From Thermoanaerobaculum sp. (lineage in GTDB: Bacteria; Acidobacteriota; Thermoanaerobaculia; Thermoanaerobaculales; Thermoanaerobaculaceae): 35,936 nucleotides of DNA. The stretch's first letter is position 1. Each line of letters begins with the position of its first letter. Under the pieces are notes generated by a model, which searched no databases, was not told the origin of the DNA, and saw only the letters and a program-made list of their open reading frames with translations. The stretch spans positions 1 through 35,936 of the forward strand of contig JANXCP010000012.1 of the NCBI GenBank assembly GCA_025060245.1. The letters run 5' to 3'. Shown in pieces: positions 24,142 through 32,076 of the stretch. The translations under genes and the position numbers were made by a program.

Positions 24142-25472
24142 AGCCAGGGAAGCCTTTGCTTGAGGCTGGCGGCGGCGGAGCGAGCCTCCTGCCGCACCTC
24201 GTGGGCGTTGGCGGTGGTCAAGTGACCTTCCACCACCACGGGCCGTCCGTCCACCACCACGTGTCGCACGGCTTCCACCCCTGCGCCAAAGACTACCATG
24301 CTGGCGGGGTCCCCCCAGGGCTCAAAGCTCCAAGAAGGTGCTAACACCACCACGTCGGCCAAAAACCCAGGTTTGAGACGGCCCAGCTCTCCACCCCATC
24401 CCACCACCTCCGCTCCCCGCCATGTGGCCAGCTCCAACACTCGCCATGGTGTGAGGCACCCAGGAGGGTGGCGGAGGTTGTGCAGCGTTCCGGCAAGGGC
24501 CATTTCGTGAAAGATTGAGAGGCGGTTGTTACAAGGAGGACCATCAGCTCCCAATCCCACTTTGACCCCAGCGGCTAAGAACTTTGGCACATCGGCAATG
24601 CCAGAGCCCAGCTTGAGGTTGGCCCCAGGGCAGTGGGCTACGCCGGTTCCCCTCTTGGCCATGCTGGCTACTTCGCTGTCCTCCACGTGGACGCAGTGGG
24701 CCAGGACGGTATCGCTGCCGGCCACACCCAGATCGGCCAGATAGGCTACGTTTCCCTTTCCCGTGATCGCCCGTACCAGCTTGGTTTCTTCCCAGTTTTC
24801 GCTGGCATGGGTGTGGAGCAAAAGACCCCGGCTGCGGGCCAACTCCACACAATCGGTCAAAAGCTCGGGTGAGCAGGAAAGGGCAAAGCGGGGTGCCACC
24901 GCGTACCGCAAGCGCCCCCCCTCGGCTCCATGCCAGCAGGTGGCCAGGTGGGCTGCTTCCGCTAGGGAGCTTTCCCGATCCTCCAAGAGGGCTTCCGGAA
25001 CCCCTTCGCCGCGGTCCATGTGGCACTTACCGGAAATAAAACGGATCCCCAGTTGTGCGGCGGCCAGAAAGACCTGGTGGTGGTGATGGACCGTCCCCAT
25101 GTCCAGGGCCGTGGTGGTGCCACCTGTAAGCAGTTCCGCGATCCCCAAACGGGCGGCTGCTGCCACCTCTTCCTTACCGAGGGCAGCCTCGTAAGGCCAA
25201 ATCCGGGTGGTCAGCCACTGCAGGAGGGTCAGGCCCTCGGCGCGATGCCGCGCCAACGACTGGACCACGTGCACGTGGGTCTGCACGAACCCCGGGAGCA
25301 CCAGGCACCCCTGAGCGTCCAGCACTTCACACTCCGGGGGGCGGGGAAGATTGGTTCCCACGGCGACGATTCGGTTTCCAAGGATGAGCACATCACCGGT
25401 AAAGAACAAACCTTCCTCGGTCATCGGCACCACCGTGCCGGAGGCGATGAGCAGGGCTTTCCCTTCGCGCAC
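24138..25472 (-). CDS. Amidohydrolase of the SAH/MTA/5'-deoxyadenosine deaminase type
   Basis: 444 residues of the ATZ/TRZ metal-dependent deaminases. Metal and active-site motifs are present: PGFVQTHVH, HTHASENWEE, LAHCVHV and LGADGPPCNNR. The order and spacing match S-adenosylhomocysteine, methylthioadenosine and 5'-deoxyadenosine deaminases, cytoplasmic purine-salvage enzymes. The exact substrate cannot be read from sequence. The frame is open to 25658, but GTG 25472 is supported by TTGACA-18 bases-CACAAT-6 bases-GTG and by the usual N-terminus LLIASGTVVPM; an earlier start would include the promoter. It heads a three-gene operon. Confidence 0.88.
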   Translation of the reverse strand: MREGKALLIASGTVVPMTEEGLFFTGDVLILGNRIVAVGTNLPRPPECEVLDAQGCLVLPGFVQTHVHVVQSLARHRAEGLTLLQWLTTRIWPYEAALGKEEVAAAARLGIAELLTGGTTTALDMGTVHHHHQVFLAAAQLGIRFISGKCHMDRGEGVPEALLEDRESSLAEAAHLATCWHGAEGGRLRYAVAPRFALSCSPELLTDCVELARSRGLLLHTHASENWEETKLVRAITGKGNVAYLADLGVAGSDTVLAHCVHVEDSEVASMAKRGTGVAHCPGANLKLGSGIADVPKFLAAGVKVGLGADGPPCNNRLSIFHEMALAGTLHNLRHPPGCLTPWRVLELATWRGAEVVGWGGELGRLKPGFLADVVVLAPSWSFEPWGDPASMVVFGAGVEAVRHVVVDGRPVVVEGHLTTANAHEVRQEARSAAASLKQRLPWL

Positions 25473-25508
25473 GGCGCGATTGTGCGGAGCTGCGACGGGA
25501 GCTGTCAA
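25473..25508 (-). promoter_or_regulatory. Amidohydrolase operon promoter
   Basis: Consensus -35 TTGACA (25508-25503), 18-base spacer, -10 CACAAT (25484-25479), then six bases to GTG 25472. It is the best -35 among the leaderless-type sites in the window. Confidence 0.65.
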
Positions 25509-25520
25509 CTGCGCTTTGGT

Positions 25521-25532
25521 TATACTCCCGGG
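25521..25532 (+). promoter_or_regulatory. Histidine kinase leaderless-type -10 element
   Basis: TATACT (25521-25526), CCCGGG, then GTG 25533, no Shine-Dalgarno. It lies about 12 bases beyond the -35 of the divergent amidohydrolase promoter, so the two promoters are interleaved. Confidence 0.55.
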
Positions 25533-26885
25533 GTGGGTTCTGAAACGCGCTTTTCTGTCCGCCACGTGGTGGTTTTGGTCATCCTCGCGGTGGTCCTCAA
25601 TGCCCAGTTCACCTGGTGGGTGGTGTACTCGCTGCGGGAAAACAGGACACGACTGCAACTGGAACGGCAGCTAATGGTGGACGGCCTGCGGCGGGCGGCA
25701 GCGGGGGTACGCTTCCGCTTGGGCCAGCTGGAAGCATCGTTACCCCGCGGTGGTGTTGTACCCTCTCCCAGGCCTCCCTTTGTTTCCTTAGTGCTCATCC
25801 CACGGCAGGTGAAGGAACAGCAGTGGGAGGCGCGGGAGGGAGGGCTTGTTCTGGTGGTTCCGGTGAGAAACGGCTTGGTGGCGGAGTTACGGCTCCCATT
25901 GGAGACGCTGGTGCGGTGGGTAGAGGAGGAGGAACCGGGCGCTTGGGTGCTGCCGCCGGATGCGGCCAAGCCCGAGGGGCTGGAGGTGGTCCCCATTGGG
26001 CTTCCCCTGGCCGGCTACGCCCTGGCCCCGGATCGCGAGCGGTGGGAGGTGGCAACGCTCCGTTACCAACGCCGGGTGCTCATGGTGGTGAGCGAAGGCG
26101 TGTTTTTCTTGCTGGGGATGGCGGCGGTGGTGGGGCTTTTGTGGCGCATGCTGCGCCAAGAAGCGGTGTTGGAGCAGCAACGGCAAAACTTCATCTCCGC
26201 CGTGACCCACGAGCTGAAAACCCCCATTGCCGGGATCCGTTTGGCTTTGGAAACCGTGCTGTCAGGCAGGGCAGCTGGGACCTCCCAGGAGCAGTTCTTA
26301 AAAAATGCCCTGGCGGATGCGGAGCGGCTGCAGAACCTGGTGGAAAAGGTCCTGGAGCTGACCCGTTTTGCCTCCGGGGTCCACAGGTTGCATATCCGGC
26401 TGGCGGATTTGTCCCAGCTGGTGGAGGAGGAGGTGATGGCCGCCCAACGCCGGGCCGAAGCACGGGGAGTGAAGCTGGAGGCGGAGATAGCCCCGGGGGT
26501 GTGGGCGCCCCACGACGGCGAGGGGGTAGCCATCATCCTCTCCAATTTGCTGGAAAACGCCTTCAAGTATGCTGCTGCCCACCAGCCCCAGGTGCGGGTC
26601 AAGTTAGCCGTGGAAGGGGGACAAGCCATCCTGGAGGTGGAGGACAACGGCATCGGCATTGCGCAAGAAGACTTGCCCAAGATTTTCGGTGCCTTTTACC
26701 GCGGCGGAGATGAGGTGGCGCGACGTACCCCGGGCACGGGAATTGGCCTTTTTGTCGCCCGGGAAATTGCCGTGGCCCACGGCGGGAAGCTTTTGGCGGA
26801 AAGCCTCGGTCCTGGAAAAGGGGCGCGGTTTCGCCTCATTCTCCCTGGGGCTTCCAAGGTGGACCGCGAGGAGGATCTGGAGTAG
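25533..26885 (+). CDS. Membrane sensor histidine kinase
   Basis: 450 residues. Two membrane helices (about 10-31 VVLVILAVVLNAQFTWWVV, and about 187-208 VFFLLGMAAVVGLLWRML) flank a sensory region of about 150 residues. No HAMP domain is evident. HisKA has His226 in AVTHELKTPIAGIRL; the HATPase has NLLENAFKYAA, EDNGIGIAQEDLPKIF and GTGIGLFVAREI. It autophosphorylates and passes phosphate to the response regulator gene 20 bases downstream. The frame extends to 25020 against the amidohydrolase, but GTG 25533 gives the right N-terminus and has the TATACT element. The stimulus is unknown. Confidence 0.92.
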   Translation: MGSETRFSVRHVVVLVILAVVLNAQFTWWVVYSLRENRTRLQLERQLMVDGLRRAAAGVRFRLGQLEASLPRGGVVPSPRPPFVSLVLIPRQVKEQQWEAREGGLVLVVPVRNGLVAELRLPLETLVRWVEEEEPGAWVLPPDAAKPEGLEVVPIGLPLAGYALAPDRERWEVATLRYQRRVLMVVSEGVFFLLGMAAVVGLLWRMLRQEAVLEQQRQNFISAVTHELKTPIAGIRLALETVLSGRAAGTSQEQFLKNALADAERLQNLVEKVLELTRFASGVHRLHIRLADLSQLVEEEVMAAQRRAEARGVKLEAEIAPGVWAPHDGEGVAIILSNLLENAFKYAAAHQPQVRVKLAVEGGQAILEVEDNGIGIAQEDLPKIFGAFYRGGDEVARRTPGTGIGLFVAREIAVAHGGKLLAESLGPGKGARFRLILPGASKVDREEDLE

Positions 26886-26904
26886 GATTTCAGCGAGGTG
26901 AGCC

Positions 26905-27615
26905 ATGGCGGCTAAGATCTTGGTGGTTGAAGACGAGAAGCACCTGGCAGAGGCGCTGGCCCATAACCTGCGCTTTGAGGGTTACGACACCACGGTGGTG
27001 CACGATGGTGAGCAAGCCTTGGAGCGTTTGTCCCAGGAGGATTTTGATCTGGTGGTGCTGGACGTGATGTTGCCGGGTCTCTCCGGCTTTGAGGTATGCC
27101 AGCGCCTGCGCGACATGGGAAATCGGGTCCCCATCCTCTTCTTGACCGCCAAGTCCTCCGACGCGGACCGCCTGCAGGGGCTGCGGCAAGGTGGCGATGA
27201 CTACATGACCAAGCCCTTCCTCTTGGAGGAGTTGGTGCTGCGGATCAAGGGGATCCTCCGCCGTCAGGAGTGGTTTCGCACGCCGGTGGCCGAGCGAGGG
27301 GTATTCCGTTTTGGCGACAACGAGATCAACTTCCGCACCTTCAAGGCGAAAGGCCCCCACGGCGAGGTGGAGTTGACGGAAAAGGAATGCATGCTGATGA
27401 AGCTGCTGGTGGAGCTGCAGGGACAAGTGGTTTCCCGGGAGCTCATCCTGGAGCGGGTTTGGGGGTACAAGTACGGTTCCTCCTCCCGCACGATTGATAA
27501 CTTCATTGTTCGCTTGCGGCGGTACTTTGAACCCGATCCTCGGCGTCCGCGCTACATTCATTCCGTTCGCGGTGTGGGCTACCGCTTTACCCCTGAGGGA
27601 GCAAACTCCCACTAG
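26905..27615 (+). CDS. OmpR/PhoB-family response regulator
   Basis: 236 residues. The receiver (1-120) has ILVVEDEKHLAEA, phosphoacceptor Asp53 in VVLDVMLPGLSG, and Lys in YMTKPFLLEE. The C-terminal winged helix (about 135-230) has ELTEKECMLMKLLVELQGQ, SRELILERVWGY, and SRTIDNFIVRLRRY followed by YIHSVRGVGYRFTP. It is a DNA-binding transcription regulator paired with the kinase just upstream. ATG 26905 follows GAGGTGAG. Confidence 0.95.
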   Translation: MAAKILVVEDEKHLAEALAHNLRFEGYDTTVVHDGEQALERLSQEDFDLVVLDVMLPGLSGFEVCQRLRDMGNRVPILFLTAKSSDADRLQGLRQGGDDYMTKPFLLEELVLRIKGILRRQEWFRTPVAERGVFRFGDNEINFRTFKAKGPHGEVELTEKECMLMKLLVELQGQVVSRELILERVWGYKYGSSSRTIDNFIVRLRRYFEPDPRRPRYIHSVRGVGYRFTPEGANSH

Positions 27616-27617
27616 CC

Positions 27618-27648
27618 TTGACCCCGCCTCCGGGGAGTGGTAAGGTCA
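27618..27648 (+). promoter_or_regulatory. recA promoter with overlapping dyad
   Basis: TTGACC (27618-27623), 17-base spacer, TAAGGT (27641-27646). TGACC (27619-27623) and GGTCA (27644-27648) form an inverted repeat overlapping both hexamers, and CCCCG/CGGGG inside the spacer is a second inverted repeat. The leader then runs to GGAAGGAG before ATG 27694. The dyad could be an operator; I cannot say for which protein. Confidence 0.55.
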
Positions 27649-27693
27649 GGAGGGTCCACAGCCCCGTCCACGCCACAGGAAGGAGCTTTACCC

Positions 27694-28722
27694 ATGGGAG
27701 AGGCCAATCAAGACAAACTGAAGGCTTTGGAAGCCGCTGTCTTGCACATTGAGCGGCAATTTGGCAAGGGTGCCATCATGCGTTTGGGCCAGCGGGAGGC
27801 CCTGCAGGTACAGGTGATTCCCACCGGCTCGTTGGGATTGGATGCCGCCCTCGGGGTAGGGGGCATGCCACGGGGTAGGGTGGTGGAAATTTACGGCCCA
27901 GAGTCCTCGGGCAAGACCACCTTGGCGCTCCACGTCGTCGCCGAAGCGCAGAAACAAGGGGGGCTGGCCGCGTTCATTGATGCGGAACATGCCCTGGACC
28001 CAGAGTACTCGGCCAAGCTGGGCGTGGATGTGGACAACCTCTTGGTGTCACAGCCGGACAACGGCGAGCAGGCTCTGGAAATTGCCGAAACCCTCATCCG
28101 TTCAGGCTCGGTGGACGTGGTGGTCATCGACTCGGTGGCGGCGCTGGTGCCGCGGGCAGAGCTGGAAGGGGAGATGGGCGACGCCTCCATGGGCTTGCAA
28201 GCCCGTCTCATGTCCCAAGCTTTGCGCAAGCTCACCGGTGTGGTCTCCAAGTCCAAGACCTGCGTGATCTTCATCAACCAAATTCGGGAAAAAATTGGCG
28301 TGATGTTCGGCAACCCGGAAACCACCACCGGCGGACGGGCGCTCAAATTTTACGCCTCTGTGCGCTTGGACATCCGGCGGGTTGCCCCCATTAAGGCGGG
28401 GGAAGAGGTGGTGGGCAACCGCACCAAGGTGAAGGTGGTGAAGAACAAGGTGGCAGCGCCGTTCAAGGTGGCGGAGTTTGACATCCTCTACGGCGAAGGG
28501 ATTTCCCGGGCAGGGGAGATCTTGGATCTGGGGATTGAGCACCGTCTCCTCACCAAATCAGGCACCTGGATTTCCTACGGGGATGTGCGCTTGGGTCAGG
28601 GACGGGAAAACGCCCGCCAGTACCTCAAAGAGCATCCCGAGATCATGGCCGAGCTGGAAGGCAAACTGCGGGGGATGCTGCCCAACCTGGCGCGTCCCGC
28701 CACCGGCGGAGAGGAAGGCTAA
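27694..28722 (+). CDS. recA: Recombinase RecA
   Basis: 342 residues, normal length. RecA forms ATP-dependent filaments on single-stranded DNA, drives strand exchange and triggers LexA self-cleavage. Walker A is [54 protein letters not shown] and the loop-2 region follow in the usual order. The start is ATG 27694 behind GGAAGGAG; the frame opens at 27637, but that lies inside the promoter region. It is followed after 8 bases by the MDR oxidoreductase gene and may be cotranscribed with it. Confidence 0.98.
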   Translation: MGEANQDKLKALEAAVLHIERQFGKGAIMRLGQREALQVQVIPTGSLGLDAALGVGGMPRGRVVEIYGPESSGKTTLALHVVAEAQKQGGLAAFIDAEHALDPEYSAKLGVDVDNLLVSQPDNGEQALEIAETLIRSGSVDVVVIDSVAALVPRAELEGEMGDASMGLQARLMSQALRKLTGVVSKSKTCVIFINQIREKIGVMFGNPETTTGGRALKFYASVRLDIRRVAPIKAGEEVVGNRTKVKVVKNKVAAPFKVAEFDILYGEGISRAGEILDLGIEHRLLTKSGTWISYGDVRLGQGRENARQYLKEHPEIMAELEGKLRGMLPNLARPATGGEEG

Positions 28723-28730
28723 GCCCGGCC

Positions 28731-29732
28731 ATGCGTGCCTGGGTGGCCCCTCGGTACGGTCCCCCGGAGGTTTTACGGCTGGAGGAGGTAGCAAGGCCCG
28801 AACCGGGACCGGGGCAGGTGCTGGTGCGGGTGCGGGCCATCGGGTTGAACTTTGCCGACTGCATGGCGCGGCTTGGCGTGTACCCCAATACCCCAAAGCC
28901 GCCGTTCATCCCCGGCATGGAAGTGGCGGGGGAGGTGGGGGCTTTGGGGGATGGGGTGAGTGAGCCCTCCGTTGGGTCGCGGGTGGTGGCGGTGCCCATC
29001 TTTTCCGGGCACGCGGAGTACGTGGTGGTGCGAGCCACTCATCTGCGTCCGTTGCCCGAGGGGGTTTCCTTTGAGGTTGGGGCCAGTCTGGTGGTCACTG
29101 GCCTCACGGCGGACCACGCCCTGAGCACCCTGGGGCGGTTGCGCCCGGGGGAACGGGTGGCGGTCCTGGCGGCGGCTGGGGGTGTGGGGACGATGGCGGT
29201 GCAGTTGGCCCTGGGTTGCGGGGCGCAGGTGTTGGCGGTGGCCTCCAGTGAGGCGAAACGGCAGCTGGTGGCCCAGCTGGGGGCGCAGGAGGTGGTGTCC
29301 TACCAGGAGTACCCGCAGGCGGTGGCTTCGGGGGTGGACGTGGTGTTGGATTCCGTGGGGGGGAGGCTGTTCCGCCCCGGCTGGCGGGGATTGCGGCGGG
29401 ATGGTCGCTATGTGCTTTTCGGCTTTGCCGCTGCGGTGGGTCCAAAAGGGGTGCGCTGGACGAAAGCGGCCTGGGAGGTGGCGCGGATGGGGGTGGTGCT
29501 GCCCTTCTTGTTGGTGCAGTCCTGTCGCACCCTGACGGGATTCAACCTCTCGTTGGTGCCGCAGTTAGCCCCCCACCTGCACCAGCGCTACCAGTACTTG
29601 TGCCAAGAACTCCTTGGTGGGCGTCTTCGCCCGTTGATTGGGCGGGTGTTCCCCTTCTCCCAACTGCCCGAGGCCCACGCCCACCTGCAGGGGAGGGATT
29701 CGGTGGGCAAGGTGGTGGTCACGGTTCCCTAA
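28731..29732 (+). CDS. Quinone-oxidoreductase-like MDR protein (NADPH-dependent)
   Basis: 333 residues of the medium-chain dehydrogenase/reductase superfamily, quinone oxidoreductase/VAT1-like branch. The N-terminus YGPPEVLRLEEVARPEPGPGQVLVRV and GLNFADCMARLGVYP are typical. PGMEVAGEV follows, then nucleotide-binding AAAGGVGTMAVQLAL and DVVLDSVGGRLF. The structural-zinc Cys cluster of alcohol dehydrogenases is absent, so it is a zinc-free member. It probably reduces a quinone, enone or aldehyde with NADPH. It starts 8 bases after recA. Confidence 0.9.
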   Translation: MRAWVAPRYGPPEVLRLEEVARPEPGPGQVLVRVRAIGLNFADCMARLGVYPNTPKPPFIPGMEVAGEVGALGDGVSEPSVGSRVVAVPIFSGHAEYVVVRATHLRPLPEGVSFEVGASLVVTGLTADHALSTLGRLRPGERVAVLAAAGGVGTMAVQLALGCGAQVLAVASSEAKRQLVAQLGAQEVVSYQEYPQAVASGVDVVLDSVGGRLFRPGWRGLRRDGRYVLFGFAAAVGPKGVRWTKAAWEVARMGVVLPFLLVQSCRTLTGFNLSLVPQLAPHLHQRYQYLCQELLGGRLRPLIGRVFPFSQLPEAHAHLQGRDSVGKVVVTVP

Positions 29733-29747
29733 ATCCCCCAGGGCGTC

Positions 29748-29759
29748 TAGACTCTGCCT
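29748..29759 (+). promoter_or_regulatory. Sigma-54 activator leaderless-type -10 element
   Basis: TAGACT (29748-29753), CTGCCT, then GTG 29760. There is no Shine-Dalgarno in the 27-base gap after the upstream gene. Confidence 0.5.
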
Positions 29760-31121
29760 GTGCGACCTCAGGGTCGGGTCCTGGTGGTGGACGATGACCC
29801 CGCCAACCGCAGGGTGGTGACGGCGATCCTCACAGGAGAGGGGTATGAGGTGGCGGAGGCAGCCGATGCCTTCGTCGCCTTGGACCGCCTTGATCGATTT
29901 CGCCCCCACGCCGTCATCCTGGATATCAAGATGCCGGCGATGGACGGCCTGGCCCTATTGCGTGATTGGCGGGCCAGGGGGGTGGAAGTGCCGGTGATCA
30001 TCCTCACCGGCCACGGCGACGAGTTCACCGCCAGCCACTGTCTGGCGGCCGGGGCGGACGCCTTTGTGCAAAAACCCCCGCAACGTGCGGAGCTGCTTCT
30101 TTTGGTACACAACGCCGTCGCCCGCGGCATGCTGCTGGAGGAAAACCGCACCCTCAAAGAGTCCCTGGCCTACCCCCCGCTGTTGGGTTCTTCGCCCGCC
30201 ATGGAGCGGCTGCGGGAAGAAATTGCTCGCGTGGCACCGGCGCGAGCCACCGTGCTCATCGTGGGCGAATCAGGGACGGGGAAAGAGCTGGTGGCCCGTC
30301 GCATCCACGAGCTTTCCCCGCGGGCGGGAAAGCCCTTCGTGCGCGTCAACTGCGCCGCCATCCCGGAGGAGCTCATTGAGTCGGAGCTGTTTGGTCATGA
30401 AAAGGGGGCCTTCACCGGAGCCGTGCGACGCCAAGTGGGGAAGTTTGTCCAGGCGGAAGGGGGGACGATCTTCCTCGACGAGGTGGGAGACATGTCCCCC
30501 CGCACCCAGGCCAAGGTGTTGCGGGTGTTGCAGGACGGCGAGGTGGAACCGGTGGGTGCAGGGGAGGTGCGGCGGGTTGATGTGCGGGTCTTGGCGGCTA
30601 CCAACAAGGACTTGGAAAAGGAGGTGGCGGCGGGACGGTTCCGCGAGGACCTGTATTTCCGCCTTTCGGTGGTGGTCCTCCGCACGCCGCCGTTGCGGGA
30701 GCACCCGGAGGACATCCCCGAACTGGTGGAGTACTTCACCCGGCGGGCCTGCGAGGAGTACAACCGCCACTGCAAACGGTGGAGCCCGCAAGCCTTAGCC
30801 CAACTGGCCCAATACCCCTGGCCGGGGAACGTTCGGGAGCTGAAGAATGTAGTGGAGCGGGTGGTGATCATGGAGCTTTCGGAGGTGGTTACCTCGGTGG
30901 ACCTGCCTGATTTGTCCCCCCGCCATCAGGATTCCCAGCTGGCTGCCATCTTTGCTGCGCCTACCCTGGCGGAGTTTCAGGCCCGTGCCGAGCGGGAGTA
31001 TTTGCGGCGCATGTTGGCCCGACACCATTGGAACGTGGCCGCCACTGCGCGCGCCATCGGTACGCCACGATCCAACCTATACAAGAAGATTGAGGCCTAC
31101 AAGTTGCAAAGGGAGGAATAA
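29760..31121 (+). CDS. NtrC-family sigma-54-dependent response regulator
   Basis: 453 residues. The receiver has VLVVDDDPANRR, Asp55 in ILDIKMPAMDG, and Lys in VQKPPQR. The AAA+ domain (about 143-375) has Walker A GESGTGKE, the sigma-54 contact loop KGAFTGAVRRQ, Walker B GGTIFLDEVGDM, and WPGNVRELKNV. A Fis-type helix-turn-helix ends the protein (HHWNVAATARAIGTPRSNLYKKIEAY). It activates transcription by RNA polymerase with sigma-54 once phosphorylated. No kinase gene is adjacent; the broken hybrid kinase at 2790 is on the same strand but far away. Its stop overlaps the pyrE start by one base. Confidence 0.95.
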   Translation: MRPQGRVLVVDDDPANRRVVTAILTGEGYEVAEAADAFVALDRLDRFRPHAVILDIKMPAMDGLALLRDWRARGVEVPVIILTGHGDEFTASHCLAAGADAFVQKPPQRAELLLLVHNAVARGMLLEENRTLKESLAYPPLLGSSPAMERLREEIARVAPARATVLIVGESGTGKELVARRIHELSPRAGKPFVRVNCAAIPEELIESELFGHEKGAFTGAVRRQVGKFVQAEGGTIFLDEVGDMSPRTQAKVLRVLQDGEVEPVGAGEVRRVDVRVLAATNKDLEKEVAAGRFREDLYFRLSVVVLRTPPLREHPEDIPELVEYFTRRACEEYNRHCKRWSPQALAQLAQYPWPGNVRELKNVVERVVIMELSEVVTSVDLPDLSPRHQDSQLAAIFAAPTLAEFQARAEREYLRRMLARHHWNVAATARAIGTPRSNLYKKIEAYKLQREE

Positions 31122-31690
31122 TGCAAGCGGTGAGTCTGGATGACATGCGGGCGGTAGGGGCCTACCTTTCTGGCCACTTCCTCCTTTCCTCCGGTCTCCA
31201 TTCGCCCAACTACCTGCAGTGTGCCCTCTATTTGGCCTCACCGGCGGCGGCCGAGGCAGCGGGTCGGCAGCTTGCGGCCCGGTTGCGTGGGCATGCCCCA
31301 AACCTGGTGATGGCGCCGGCCTTGGGGGGAATCGTCATCGGTCACGAGGTGGCCCGCGCCTTGGGGGTGCGTTTTTTCTTTACCGAACGGTGGGAAGGGG
31401 TCATGACCTTGCGGCGGGGCTTTGCCGTGCCGCCAAACGCCCGGGTGCTGGTGGTGGAAGACGTGGTGACCACCGGGGGCTCCACGCGGGAAGTGATGGC
31501 CGTGGTGGAGGGACAGGGCGGGGTAGTGGTGGGCGTTGGGGCCATCGTGAATCGGTCCGGGCAGGAAAATCCCTTTGCTCCCTTGCCCTTTGCGGCACTG
31601 TTAGAAGTTCAGATCCCCACTTACCCACCGGAGACCTGCCCCCTCTGCCAGCAGGGCTTGCCCCTGGAAAAACCCGGTTCACGCCGTTAA
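31121..31690 (+). CDS. pyrE: Orotate phosphoribosyltransferase
   Basis: 189 residues. It joins orotate to PRPP to form OMP in pyrimidine synthesis. The PRPP motif is VLVVEDVVTTGGSTRE; GAYLSGHFLLSSGLHSPNY at the N-terminus and MAPALGGIVIGHEVARAL in the middle are family features. A C-terminal CPLCQQG pair of cysteines follows PPETCPL. ATG 31121 has GGGAGG upstream and shares one base with the preceding stop. Its stop overlaps that of the convergent DUF2752 gene. Confidence 0.95.
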   Translation: MQAVSLDDMRAVGAYLSGHFLLSSGLHSPNYLQCALYLASPAAAEAAGRQLAARLRGHAPNLVMAPALGGIVIGHEVARALGVRFFFTERWEGVMTLRRGFAVPPNARVLVVEDVVTTGGSTREVMAVVEGQGGVVVGVGAIVNRSGQENPFAPLPFAALLEVQIPTYPPETCPLCQQGLPLEKPGSRR

Positions 31691-32076
31691 GCCTTTAGGA
31701 AGAGCCAAATCCAGTTGGCCACCAGGGCGAGCGCCGCCGCAAGGCGCAGCCAAAAAGGCCACCGGCGCTCTAACTCCCTCACGGGCGGGGGAAGGGGCAT
31801 TCCCGCCAGAGCCATCACGGCCCAAGCCAGGCTCAAGACGGCACCGCCGATCATGGTGGCCGTAAACAGCGGGTTGCCGGTCCAAGCAAGTTTCCACTGT
31901 CCCTGGCTCAAGGCTAACGCAGCGCGGGTGCTGCCGCAACTTGGACAGGGCAGGCCGGTGAAGGTGCGGAAGGGGCAAGGAGGCATGAGTTCTGCCAGGA
32001 GCGGTAGGTAGCTTCGCGTTGCGAAAGCTGCAGTGGTCCCTGCAAGCCAAAGGAGCAGGGGCAGCAGACGTTTCAT
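31687..32076 (-). CDS. DUF2752 membrane protein
   Basis: 129 residues. The DUF2752 motif FTGLPCPSCGSTRA is at about 39-52, after a membrane helix at the N-terminus (LLPLLLWLAGTTAAFA). Two more helices follow (LFTATMIGGAVLSLAWAVMALA and LRLAAALALVANWIWLFL). The function of the family is unknown. ATG 32076 overlaps the stop of the Yip1 gene as ATGA. The frame is open to 32517, but that stretch is antiparallel noise under the Yip1 gene. The pair is commonly found together in my recollection. Confidence 0.88.
   Translation of the reverse strand: MKRLLPLLLWLAGTTAAFATRSYLPLLAELMPPCPFRTFTGLPCPSCGSTRAALALSQGQWKLAWTGNPLFTATMIGGAVLSLAWAVMALAGMPLPPPVRELERRWPFWLRLAAALALVANWIWLFLKA

Noticed and set aside
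27622-27636. CCCCG/CGGGG stem after the response regulator as a terminator
   Set aside because: No T tract follows, and it lies inside the spacer of a good recA promoter.
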